Shown here one piece after another: positions 21,131-28,927 of a stretch of 41,360 nt of DNA. The DNA is taken from NCBI GenBank assembly GCA_018240465.1, contig JAFEFS010000080.1, forward strand, positions 1-41,360, written 5' to 3'. A model generated the notes under the pieces. That model did no database searches. It was not told the DNA's origin and saw nothing but the letters and a program-made list of their open reading frames with translations. The position numbers and the translations under genes are program-made. This DNA is from Pseudomonadota bacterium. Lineage in GTDB: Bacteria > Pseudomonadota > Gammaproteobacteria > Xanthomonadales > Rhodanobacteraceae. Every line of letters begins with the position of its first letter. Positions within the stretch are counted from its first letter, which is position 1.

Positions 21131-22434
21131 GATGAATGTCCCGCGATCCAGAGTGCGATGCCTTCGAGGAAGGTACCGGCCGTGAGGGCGGCGAGGAGGA
21201 GCTTCCAATGCTGCACCGGCACGCTGCCCATGGTCTTGCCGGTGCGGCCGTTCACCGCGATGTAGTGCAGCAGGCCGCCATGGCTGCCCGGCTGGTGGTA
21301 GGAGTACAGCCACACCGGCAGGTACATCGACACCCAGCGCGTGCCGTGCACGTCGAGGTGTTCCTGTTCCCAGCGCACGCCGCGATCGTAGCGCTTGGCC
21401 GAGGCCTCGACTTCGGCGCGGGCAAGTGACAGCAGTTCGTCCTCCAGGCGCGGGCGCAGGGCCTCCACGTTCTGGTCGCGCTTCTCCGAATTGAAGCCGG
21501 CAAGGTACGACGCGTTCCACTTCACCGCGTTCTTGGTGTCGAACGGCAGGATTGCATTGATGATGTTGTTGGTGTTGACGCGCGTGTCGAGGTTGCCGCG
21601 TTCGCTGGATGATTCCAGCGGCAGGTCGTCCACCGTGAAATCCACGTGGCGGCTCACGCGATACACATCGGCGTCGTAGTAGGTGGTCTTGTTGTTGTCG
21701 CTGCCGCGCTCGTAACGCCGCGTCTCGATTTCACCTTGGCCGGCGACGTCGGCGCTCGCGTTGCTGTCGACGATCATGTAGGGCAGATACACGCCAACGA
21801 CATTTTCCGGCGTGAATTGCTCCTTGAATTCCTTGAGCGCGAACAATTGCCGCTTGCCGACGAACTGGCGGATGCGCACAACCGCATCGTCCTTCTTGAT
21901 GTGGAACGAAAGCACCGCGTCCGGCACTGCGCCATTGGGCACCTGCTCGTTCACGCCCAGCACATGCCGGCACCAATGGCAGCGCGCGGTCATCGCGTTT
22001 TGCGTGTTGACGGTGACCTCGGCGCCGCAGCCGGGGCACTTGAAGCTGACCAGGGCCGCCGCGTCGGCCTGGATGTCCCGCGCGCCGGACGCGATGACCG
22101 TTCCCTGCAATTTGTCGATGCCTTCACCGAGCCCGAATTCGTCTTCGACGCGGGCGCCGGACCATTCATTGCGGCAATACAGGCAAATCAGCAGATCGGT
22201 GCCCGGCTTTTGCCGGATGTCGGTCGAACCGCATTTCGGGCAGCGGTTGGCGCCGTCCTTGAGTTCCTTGGAAGCGGTGTCGATCGCGGTCGGATCCGGC
22301 GCTGTCAACTCGTCGCGGATCGGCGGCGGCAGGGTCGCCGGGTCGATCGGAAAGCTGCCCGGCGCTGGCGGCACGTCGCGCGGTGACCCCGGGCCGCTGG
22401 GCGGCGCCGGAGGGGGTGGGTTCGCGTTCGCCAT
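21127..22434 (-). CDS. Double zinc-ribbon membrane protein (TFIIB-type ribbon)
   Basis: The 435-residue protein starts with a proline-rich segment (about 1-40). Two CxxC...CxxC ribbons follow: Cys65/68/84/87 (RCPKCGS ... LICLYCRNEW) and Cys133/136/152/155 (FKCPGCGAEV ... ARCHWCRHVLG). A large domain at about 170-400 contains VVGVYLPYMIVDS, YDADVYRVSRHVDFTV and WVSMYLPVWLYSY. The C-terminus has a membrane segment at about 408-428. Proteins of this type occur beside SPFH/SHOCT proteins, as in the B. subtilis ydjGHI region, where they help recruit a PspA-family protein. No pspA is present in this window. Function in membrane-stress response is inference from that pairing. Confidence 0.82.
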   Translation of the reverse strand: MANANPPPPAPPSGPGSPRDVPPAPGSFPIDPATLPPPIRDELTAPDPTAIDTASKELKDGANRCPKCGSTDIRQKPGTDLLICLYCRNEWSGARVEDEFGLGEGIDKLQGTVIASGARDIQADAAALVSFKCPGCGAEVTVNTQNAMTARCHWCRHVLGVNEQVPNGAVPDAVLSFHIKKDDAVVRIRQFVGKRQLFALKEFKEQFTPENVVGVYLPYMIVDSNASADVAGQGEIETRRYERGSDNNKTTYYDADVYRVSRHVDFTVDDLPLESSSERGNLDTRVNTNNIINAILPFDTKNAVKWNASYLAGFNSEKRDQNVEALRPRLEDELLSLARAEVEASAKRYDRGVRWEQEHLDVHGTRWVSMYLPVWLYSYHQPGSHGGLLHYIAVNGRTGKTMGSVPVQHWKLLLAALTAGTFLEGIALWIAGHSS

Positions 22435-22455
22435 GGTCGGACTACGCTTTGCCGA

Positions 22456-23610
22456 TTACAGTCCCAGCGCCTTGGCCTTGAGCGCGTCGTAATCGGCCTG
22501 GGTGATGAGTCCGGCATCGAGCATCTGCTTGGCCTTGGTCAGTTTGGCGACCGGATCGTCGGCCGCTGGCGCCGCCGGCGCGGCGACCGGCTGTTGCAAT
22601 CCGGCCATGCCGCCCATCATGCCTGACGCCATGCCGATACCCATCATGCCCGCGGCACCGCCATTTTCACCCGCGGCCTGCATGCCCGCCGCAACACTGG
22701 CCTGCAAGTTGGAATTGCCGCGCGCGCCCATCAGGGCATCGGCACGCTGCACGGTCTTGAGCAACTCCTTGGTGGTCGCGTCGTATTCGATCGAGATGAT
22801 GGCGGTCTTGACGATGGCCAGGCCGCGATCGGATTTCCACTGGTAGGCTTTTTCGACCGCATCGGACAGGCTCTGCGCGAAGCCAATCGAATCCTGCTGC
22901 AGCTTGGTGATGCGATTGCCCTTGGCCGGGTCGTTGGAGTAAAGGCTGAAAGCCGGCGCGAGCGAGCCGACCACCTCGTTGAAAAGCTGGTCCGCCGCCG
23001 GGTTGTCCATGTCCGTGAAATCGAAAACCCGGCCCGGCTGCAAGTACGTGGCCGGCACGAAGTTCTTCACGAACAGGATCGGATCGACGATCTTCATCGT
23101 GTAAGTGCCACGTGTCACCGCACCCACCTGCGTGTTGAGGAACTTGTCGTCCCAGTAGATTTCGGATTGCGTGCCGAAGCGGTTGTCCGGCAATTCCTTG
23201 AGCGAGACGAAGAACGCGGCCTGTTGCGAACCGGGCTGGCCGCCGAACTTGAAGCGCTCCCAGGATTGCTTGATCAGCGAATCGACGAGGCCGCCACCGG
23301 AGAAGATCGACTTCGAGTTGATGTCGTCCGAGCGCCATTCATAGCCACCCGCCTGTGCGGCGAGGCCGGTGATCGCGCCATCCTGGAACAGCAGCAGGCC
23401 ATAGCCTTCCGGCACGACGATCTTCGAGCCGTTGGTGATGATGTTCGACGAGCCCTTCGTGTTGGCGCCGCGCCCGGCATTGGTGCCGTGCGGGACCGCG
23501 GCGAACAGCGCAGCCGTTGGCGGCAAGCCGTCCGGAACCGTGTAGAAGTCTTTCCACTGATCGGCGAGAGCACCGCCGAGCGAACCGATCGCAGCCTGAA
23601 CAAGACCCAT
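22456..23610 (-). CDS. SPFH-domain protein with C-terminal SHOCT motif (YdjI-like)
   Basis: The 384-residue cytoplasmic protein has an SPFH-like domain (about 45-290) with IVVPEGYGLLLFQDGAITG, GTYTMKIVDPILFVKNFVPA and a helical region DSIGFAQSLSDAVEKAYQW. A glycine/methionine-rich linker (about 315-340) and a SHOCT motif at the end (about 350-384: LTKAKQMLDAGLITQADYD) follow. The start was set at the ATG preceded by GGAGG; the much longer open frame upstream is antisense to the IS91 remnant. Databases often name such proteins virion core protein. It is first in the cluster, 21 bases before the zinc-ribbon gene. Confidence 0.87.
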   Translation of the reverse strand: MGLVQAAIGSLGGALADQWKDFYTVPDGLPPTAALFAAVPHGTNAGRGANTKGSSNIITNGSKIVVPEGYGLLLFQDGAITGLAAQAGGYEWRSDDINSKSIFSGGGLVDSLIKQSWERFKFGGQPGSQQAAFFVSLKELPDNRFGTQSEIYWDDKFLNTQVGAVTRGTYTMKIVDPILFVKNFVPATYLQPGRVFDFTDMDNPAADQLFNEVVGSLAPAFSLYSNDPAKGNRITKLQQDSIGFAQSLSDAVEKAYQWKSDRGLAIVKTAIISIEYDATTKELLKTVQRADALMGARGNSNLQASVAAGMQAAGENGGAAGMMGIGMASGMMGGMAGLQQPVAAPAAPAADDPVAKLTKAKQMLDAGLITQADYDALKAKALGL

Positions 23611-23698
23611 GACGCCTCCAAGATTCGTGACTGGGCGTAACCGCCAAAAGATGTAACGGAAAAGTACACCAACACCGACAGGAAGACCACAGCGTACG

Positions 23699-24621
23699 AT
23701 GGCCGCCAGGGATGGCAGGCCCGGATCGGGCTGCAAGAAGCGCGGCTTCTGCCCCAGTTGCGGCGCGCGGCGCATGGCGGGGCATCTGGTGGACGACGTG
23801 TTCGGTGCGCGCCCGGTGCGGCAATGGGTGCTGAGCGTCCCGTATCCGCTGCGCTTCCTGTTCGCCGGCAACCCGCACAGCATCGGCCCGGTGCTGGCCA
23901 TCGTGCAGCGCGCGATCGGCGCGTCGCTGGCGGACGAGGCGGGGGTTGCGCGCCACACCGCCCAGTGCGGCACGGTGACGCTGATCCAGCGTTTCGGCAG
24001 TGCGCTCAACTTCAACCTGCACTTGCACATGCTGTTTCTCGATGGCGTGTGCCGCCACCTGGCGAAGCAGGGGTATCTGGAAAGCGAAGACGACGTGCCG
24101 TTCCTGACGGACGCGGCAGCCAGCGACGAAGGCATGGACGCGCTGCGCATGAGTTCGGTCACGTACCGCGTCGCCACCGGCGCGCAGACCGGGCGCAAGG
24201 TGACGACGCTGCAAACCCTGCCGGGCGACGTGGATGGCTTCACCTCCGAGTCGGGCAAGATCGGCGGCTTCTCGCTGCACGCAGGCGTATCGGCAAATGA
24301 ACACGAAAGCGCCAAGCTCGAACGCCTGTGCCGCACCATCACGCGCCCGGCGGTGTCGGAAAAGCGCATCGCGCTGACCGCCAGCGGACAAGTGCGCTAT
24401 GCCCTCAAGACGCCGTGGCGCGACGGCCCCCGCATGTGCTGCTCGATCCGGTGGAGTTCCTCGCGCGGCTGGCCGCGCTGGTGCCGCCGCCGCGCGCGCA
24501 CCTGACGCGGTTGCACGGCGTGTTCGCGCCGAACGCGAACTTGCGCGGGCAGGTCACGGCGGTTGGGCGGGGCAGGGGCGCGGCGAAGAATGCCGCTGCG
24601 AACCAGGCCTGCCGAAGGTAG
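23699..24621 (+). pseudogene. IS91-family transposase remnant, truncated and frameshifted
   Basis: The frame from 23699 encodes the C-terminal part of a zinc-binding domain (KRGFCPSCGARRMAGHL). The IS91-type core follows: RQWVLSVPYPLRFLF, LIQRFGSALNFNLHLHMLFLDG with the HxH metal motif of HUH transposases, and ASGQVRYALKTPWRDG. The frame breaks at a CCCCC run near 24427-24431. The +1 frame then continues HVLLDPVEFLARLAALVPPP and LTRLHGVFAPNANLRG. The N-terminus is missing and the end is shortened, so the element is dead. It lies directly upstream of and divergent from the SPFH gene. Confidence 0.88.
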
Positions 24622-24715
24622 GCGCAAGTGGGTAGTCAGATGGGTAGCTACCGGGAAATCTTGATTGGAGATTTCGTAGAAATCTCTTTGTGAACAAATC
24701 GTTGGCGTCGAGCAA

Positions 24716-25462
24716 CTAAAAATCGATGAAATAACCGCCATTCACCGGGATGTTCGCACCGGTGATGAAACCGGATTCGTCGGCCGCAAGGAAGGCGACG
24801 ACACGGGCGATTTCCGATGGCTCGCCGAGGCGACCGACCGGGATGCTCGCGACGATCTGGCTGCGCACGTTCTCGGGGATCGCGCGCACCATGGCGGTGT
24901 TGCAGTAGCCGGGTGAAACGCTGTTGACGGTCACGTTCTTGCGCGCCACTTCGCGCGCCAGCGCCATGGTGAAGCCGTGCATGCCGGCCTTGGCTGCGGA
25001 ATAGTTGGTCTGGCCGAACTGGCCGGTCTGGCCGTTGACCGAGGAGATGTTGACGATGCGGCCGAAGCCACGCTCGCTCATGCCATCGACGACGTTGCGG
25101 CACATGTTGAACACGCCATCGAGATTGATCTTGAGCACGTCGACCCATTGCTGCGGCGACATCTTGCGCAACGTGGTGTCGCGGGTGATGCCGGCGGCGT
25201 TGACGAGGATGTCGACGGGACCGTGCGTCGCCTCGACCTGTTTGATCAGCGCGGCGCATGCATCGAAATCGGCGACGTTGAACGGCTCGAAGAAAATCCT
25301 GTCGGCGTAGCCCTGGATCTCGCCCTGAAATTCGGCCAGGCGTTCGGGCCGGCTGCCAAGGTCAGCGGCGACCGCGATGCAACCCGCATTCGCCAGATGC
25401 TTGCAGATTTCAGTGCCGAGTCCGCCGATGCCGCCGGTCACCAGTGCAATGCGTTTCTTCAT
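24716..25462 (-). CDS. phaB: Acetoacetyl-CoA reductase paralogue 1 (PhaB-like)
   Basis: This is an NADPH-dependent short-chain dehydrogenase that reduces acetoacetyl-CoA to (R)-3-hydroxybutyryl-CoA for polyhydroxyalkanoate synthesis. The 248-residue protein has the cofactor motif TGGIGGLG, NAAGITRDTTLRKMS, the catalytic Ser with YSAAKAG (Tyr-x3-Lys) and the ending ITGANIPVNGGYFIDF. It is clearly related to the second copy at 26249-26989, which suggests duplication around phaR, but its N-terminal third diverges (VAADLGSRPERLAEFQG). A terminator and a long palindrome lie just upstream. No PHA synthase is in the window. Confidence 0.9.
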   Translation of the reverse strand: MKKRIALVTGGIGGLGTEICKHLANAGCIAVAADLGSRPERLAEFQGEIQGYADRIFFEPFNVADFDACAALIKQVEATHGPVDILVNAAGITRDTTLRKMSPQQWVDVLKINLDGVFNMCRNVVDGMSERGFGRIVNISSVNGQTGQFGQTNYSAAKAGMHGFTMALAREVARKNVTVNSVSPGYCNTAMVRAIPENVRSQIVASIPVGRLGEPSEIARVVAFLAADESGFITGANIPVNGGYFIDF

Positions 25463-25474
25463 TCCTGCCTCATC

Positions 25475-25500
25475 AAAAAAAATCCCATCGCAAGGATGGG
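25475..25500 (-). terminator. Rho-independent terminator between phaR and phaB copy 1
   Basis: On the minus strand, stem CCCATC/GATGGG with loop CTTGC is followed by A and a run of eight T. It ends only 12 bases before the phaB start codon, so it either terminates phaR transcripts or attenuates read-through into phaB. Confidence 0.85.
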
Positions 25501-25511
25501 TTGGTGTTCGT

Positions 25512-25535
25512 GCTGCGCAACAAATGTTGCGCAGC
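25512..25535. promoter_or_regulatory. Perfect 11-bp inverted repeat, candidate PhaR operator
   Basis: Arms GCTGCGCAACA (25512-25522) and TGTTGCGCAGC (25525-25535) surround AA. No T-run follows on either strand, so it is not a terminator. Its GCTG...CAGC symmetry is shared with the palindrome upstream of phaR at 26090-26105, and PhaR-type regulators are reported to bind CTGC/GCAG repeats. Confidence 0.5.
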
Positions 25536-25561
25536 GGGATCGATTCCTGCGCTGCGCGGGA

Positions 25562-26050
25562 TCAGGGTTTGCCGTCCTTCTTTGCCGCGCCCGCCTGGTG
25601 CGCCTGTGCGGCAGCGGACTTGAGGAAGTTGTCCTGCACCGACTTCCACAGATCGAGATTGCGCTCGGTCATGTCGTTGAGCATCGACCATGGCGTCTGC
25701 CCGAGGATATTGTTGAGCTGGCTGCGGAACTTGCCCTGCTGGTCGAGAAAGATCTGCAGGCTCTTCTCCAGGTAGCTGCCCATGAAGCCCTGCATCGAAT
25801 CGCCGTAGAAACGAATCACCTGCGAAAGCAGTTGCGTGGTGAACATCGGCTGGCCATGACCCTCGTGCTCGGCGATGATCTGCAGCAGTACGGTGCGGGT
25901 CAGGTCCTCGCCGGTCTTGGCGTCGCGGACTTCGAAATCGTCGCCGTCGAGTACGAGCTGGCGGACCTCCTCGAGCGTGATGTAACTCGAGATTTCCGTG
26001 TCGTAGAGACGGCGATTCGGGTACTTCTTGATGATGCGGGTTTGTGCCAT
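25562..26050 (-). CDS. phaR: Polyhydroxyalkanoate synthesis repressor PhaR
   Basis: PhaR represses phasin and other PHA genes and binds PHA granules, being released from DNA when polymer forms. The 162-residue protein has the conserved N-terminal DNA-binding/accumulation domain RIIKKYPNRRLYDTEISSYI through VRDAKTGEDLTRTVLLQII. The second PHB-accumulation region follows (GQPMFTTQLLSQVIRFYGDSMQGFM) and then a variable helical tail. The start was set at the ATG before AQTRIIKKYPN, the family N-terminus. It lies between two acetoacetyl-CoA reductase genes in the same orientation. Confidence 0.95.
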   Translation of the reverse strand: MAQTRIIKKYPNRRLYDTEISSYITLEEVRQLVLDGDDFEVRDAKTGEDLTRTVLLQIIAEHEGHGQPMFTTQLLSQVIRFYGDSMQGFMGSYLEKSLQIFLDQQGKFRSQLNNILGQTPWSMLNDMTERNLDLWKSVQDNFLKSAAAQAHQAGAAKKDGKP

Positions 26051-26089
26051 GCCGCAAAAGTAGCAGATTGTGATGCGCCGCACCAGTGC

Positions 26090-26105
26090 ATTGCTGTGCA
26101 GCAAT
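26090..26105. promoter_or_regulatory. Palindrome upstream of phaR, candidate autoregulatory site
   Basis: Arms ATTGCTG and CAGCAAT flank TG, centred 47 bases upstream of the phaR start. The TGCTG/CAGCA symmetry resembles the palindrome before phaB copy 1 and fits PhaR autoregulation. Confidence 0.45.
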
Positions 26106-26248
26106 CGCGATGCAAGGAGTGCAGAAGTCCCAAGCAGGCACGCCCTCGCGATCCACCTTCGAACCGCCGCCCGCTCGACATCCCTGTCTCACCTGGCAGG
26201 CACCCTGCGCGACGCGCTTCAATGCATCGCGCAGGCAGGGCAGGGCGC

Positions 26249-26989
26249 TTACCAGCCCATGTATTGCCCGCCGTTGATGGCGAGGTTGGCGCCGGTGATC
26301 CACCGGGCTTCGTCCTTGACGAAGAACTCGATCGCGTAGGCGATTTCCTCGGGCTCGCCGAGGCGGCCGACGGGAATCTGCGCAGCGATCTTGTTGCGCA
26401 CATCCTCGGGCACGGCCATGACCATTTCCGTCGCGACATAGCCGGGCGAGACGGTGTTGACGGTGATGCCGAACTTCGCATTCTCCTGCGCGAGCGAGAT
26501 CGTGAAGCCATGCATGCCGGCCTTGGCCGCGGCGTAGTTGGCCTGGCCGTACTGGCCTTTCTGACCGTTGATCGAGCTGATCTGGATGATGCGCCCCCAC
26601 TTGCGGTTGCGCATGCCGTCGATGACTGGGCGGGTGACGTTGAACACCGAGTTGAGGTTGGTGTTGATCACCTCCTGCCACTGCATCGCGCTCATCTTGT
26701 GGAAGGTCGTGTCGCGCGTGATGCCGGCGTTGTTGACCAAAATATCGACCGGACCGAGTTTGGATTCGACCTCCTTGACCATCGCTTCGGCGGAGGCGGT
26801 GTCGGAAACGTCGCCCTTGACCAGCAGCACGTCGACGCCCTCGGATTTGAGTTTGTCGGCCCAGGCCTTGGCCTTGGCTTCGTCGCGATAGTTGGTGGCT
26901 ACCTTGTGCCCCATCGCCGCAAGACGCTTGACGATGGCCGTACCGATGCCACCGGTGCCGCCTGTAACGAGTGCTACGCGTGACGTCAT
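26249..26989 (-). CDS. phaB: Acetoacetyl-CoA reductase paralogue 2 (PhaB)
   Basis: This 246-residue short-chain dehydrogenase is closer to canonical PhaB than the other copy. It has TGGTGGIGTAIVKRLA for NADP(H), NYRDEAKAKAWADKLK, NNAGITRDTTFHKMSAMQW, YAAAKAGMHGFTISLAQE with the catalytic Tyr-x3-Lys, and ITGANLAINGGQYMGW. A ribosome site GGGAG precedes the ATG. It is upstream of phaR in the same direction with about 200 bases between. It makes the 3-hydroxybutyryl-CoA monomer for PHA; the polymerase must be encoded elsewhere. Confidence 0.94.
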   Translation of the reverse strand: MTSRVALVTGGTGGIGTAIVKRLAAMGHKVATNYRDEAKAKAWADKLKSEGVDVLLVKGDVSDTASAEAMVKEVESKLGPVDILVNNAGITRDTTFHKMSAMQWQEVINTNLNSVFNVTRPVIDGMRNRKWGRIIQISSINGQKGQYGQANYAAAKAGMHGFTISLAQENAKFGITVNTVSPGYVATEMVMAVPEDVRNKIAAQIPVGRLGEPEEIAYAIEFFVKDEARWITGANLAINGGQYMGW

Positions 26990-27057
26990 GACTGCTCCCT
27001 CCCGGTTGTGCGACGGCTGGGCATCAGCCGACGGAATCTTTTCCTGGATTGTACACG

Positions 27058-27936
27058 CTAAGCATTGCAGTCAAAGGCGGGAAAACCATCGAGCTTCTTG
27101 CGCAATGCGTCGATATCGAAATGCGGCACGGCGTGCGCCAGCAGCGCGTCCGGGCTGGTCGCCGCCACGCGTGCTGCGTTGGGCAGGCCGAGGAAAGCCA
27201 GCGCCGCGCGCAGGGCCGGCATCGGGTCGTGCCGGTCCACCGGCGGCGCGCCTTCGGACTTCGACAGTTTTGCACCGGTGCGGTCGAGGACGAGCGGCAG
27301 GTGCAGGTAGCGCGGCGTCGGCAGGCCGAGCAGTTGCTGCAGGCGGATCTGCCTTGGCGTCGAATCGAGCAAGTCGGCGCCGCGCACGATCTCGGTAATG
27401 CCCGCCTCGGCATCGTCGACGACGACGGCGAACTGGTACGCATAGCCGCCTTCCACGCGGCGCACGACGAAGTCGCCGACATCGCGCAACAGATTCTGCG
27501 CGAACCCGCCCTGGAGCAGATCGTCGAAACCGACGCTGCGGTCGTCCACGCGCAGGCGCCAGGCCGGCGCGCGCGCGGGGTCGGCCGTTGCGACGCAGGC
27601 GCCACGATGCACGCCATTGCTGGCAGCCAGGTCGCTGCGGCTGCAGCGGCAAGGGAACACGTGCTCGCCCAACTGCGCGAAAGACGCGGCGTAGGCCTGC
27701 GAGCGCCGGCTTTGCCAGACGACGGGCTCGTCCGAGGGCATGCCGAACGCGACCAGCGTGGCCAGGATGTCGTCGGCGGCACCGGGAACCTCGCGCTGCG
27801 GATCGAGGTCTTCCATGCGGATGAGCCACGCGCCGCGCTGCGACCTTGCCCTCAGCCAGCTGCCGACGGCGGCGACCAGCGAGCCGAAGTGCAGCGGACC
27901 GGTCGGCGAAGGAGCGAAACGGCCGCGATAGTTCAT
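27058..27936 (-). CDS. gluQ: Glutamyl-Q tRNA(Asp) synthetase
   Basis: GluQRS attaches glutamate to queuosine in the anticodon of tRNA(Asp). The 292-residue protein resembles the catalytic half of glutamyl-tRNA synthetase without the anticodon-binding domain. Motifs are [15 protein letters not shown] (HIGH-type), [11 protein letters not shown] and KLSKSEGA (KMSKS-type, with leucine). The zinc site reads Cys-x-Cys-x11-His-x3-Cys (FPCRCSR ... VHRGAC), where E. coli has tyrosine in place of the histidine. In many gammaproteobacteria the gene sits beside dksA; here dksA is about 11 kb away. It is divergent from htpX. Confidence 0.94.
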   Translation of the reverse strand: MNYRGRFAPSPTGPLHFGSLVAAVGSWLRARSQRGAWLIRMEDLDPQREVPGAADDILATLVAFGMPSDEPVVWQSRRSQAYAASFAQLGEHVFPCRCSRSDLAASNGVHRGACVATADPARAPAWRLRVDDRSVGFDDLLQGGFAQNLLRDVGDFVVRRVEGGYAYQFAVVVDDAEAGITEIVRGADLLDSTPRQIRLQQLLGLPTPRYLHLPLVLDRTGAKLSKSEGAPPVDRHDPMPALRAALAFLGLPNAARVAATSPDALLAHAVPHFDIDALRKKLDGFPAFDCNA

Positions 27937-27969
27937 GCTGAATGGGTGGCGTGCCGGTGGCAGTGTTGG

Positions 27970-27997
27970 CTTGAAAATGTCGTCAGTCTACCCAAAA
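27970..27997 (+). promoter_or_regulatory. Heat-shock (sigma-32-like) promoter of htpX
   Basis: CTTGAAA (27970-27976), a 14-base spacer and CCCAAAA (27991-27997) match the sigma-32 pattern CTTGAAA-N11-16-CCCCATnT, with a perfect -35 and a partial -10. It lies about 50 bases before the htpX start. HtpX is heat-induced in E. coli, which supports the call. Confidence 0.6.
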
Positions 27998-28045
27998 ACT
28001 TTTCCTGTCCGCGCTTGCGGACCTTTCAATCCGTGCAGGGATCCT

Positions 28046-28927
28046 ATGCTTCGCATCGTTCTGTTCTTGCTGACCAACCTAGCGATCATGCTCGTTTTGA
28101 GCGTCGTCGCCTCGATCTTCGGCCTCGACCGCTGGGCGTACACCCATACCGGCATCAACCTCGCCGGCATGCTCGTGTTTTGCGCCTTGTTCGGCGTCGG
28201 CGGTTCGCTGATCTCGCTGCTGTTGTCGAAGACGATGGCGAAGATGTCGGTCGGCGCGCAGGTGATCGCGCAGCCGCGCAACGCGAACGAACAGTGGTTG
28301 TTCGGTACGGTCGCGCAGCACGCGAAGAATGCGGGCATCGGCATGCCCGAGATCGCCGTCTACGACGCGCCGGAGATGAACGCCTTCGCCACCGGTGCGA
28401 GCAGGAACCACGCGCTCGTCGCCGTGTCCACCGGCCTCCTGCAAAGCATGAACCGCGACGAAGTCTCGGCCGTGCTCGGCCACGAGATCAGCCACGTCGC
28501 CAACGGCGACATGGTCACGCTCGCGCTGATCCAGGGTGTGGTCAACACCTTCGTCATGTTCCTCGCACGCGTGCTCGGCAGCGTGATCGACAATGCGATC
28601 TCGGGCAATCGCGACCGCGAGGGTGGTTCCGGCATCGGCTATTTCGTCATCACGCTGGTGCTGCAGATGGTGCTCGGCGTGCTTGCGACGATGATCGTCA
28701 TGTGGTTCTCGCGCTGGCGCGAATTCCGCGCCGATGCGGGCGGCGCGCAACTCGGGGGCCGCGCGAACATGATCTCGGCGCTGCGCACGCTGTCCGCTGG
28801 TCACGAGGATGCCGGGTTGCCCAAGGCGCTCGTCGCGTTCGGCATCACCGGTGGCGGCGGCATGGCGCGCCTGTTCATGAGCCACCCGCCGATCGCCGAG
28901 CGCATCGCGGCACTGCAGAAGGCGTGA
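28046..28927 (+). CDS. htpX: Membrane metalloprotease HtpX
   Basis: HtpX is a zinc protease of the inner membrane that, with FtsH, removes damaged membrane proteins. The 293-residue length equals that of E. coli HtpX. Two N-terminal membrane segments (about 4-26 and 37-60) precede the catalytic HEISH motif (His146, Glu147, His150). A second pair of hydrophobic segments (about 155-178 and 190-212) follows, with the third zinc ligand context REFRAD (Glu226). The start is the ATG at 28046 with AGGGA upstream. Its stop abuts the stop of the convergent fimX-like gene with no spacing. Confidence 0.95.
   Translation: MLRIVLFLLTNLAIMLVLSVVASIFGLDRWAYTHTGINLAGMLVFCALFGVGGSLISLLLSKTMAKMSVGAQVIAQPRNANEQWLFGTVAQHAKNAGIGMPEIAVYDAPEMNAFATGASRNHALVAVSTGLLQSMNRDEVSAVLGHEISHVANGDMVTLALIQGVVNTFVMFLARVLGSVIDNAISGNRDREGGSGIGYFVITLVLQMVLGVLATMIVMWFSRWREFRADAGGAQLGGRANMISALRTLSAGHEDAGLPKALVAFGITGGGGMARLFMSHPPIAERIAALQKA

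Noticed and set aside
24977..26983. 668-codon plus-strand open frame across the phaB-phaR region
   Set aside because: Antisense to three confidently identified genes, with no homology.
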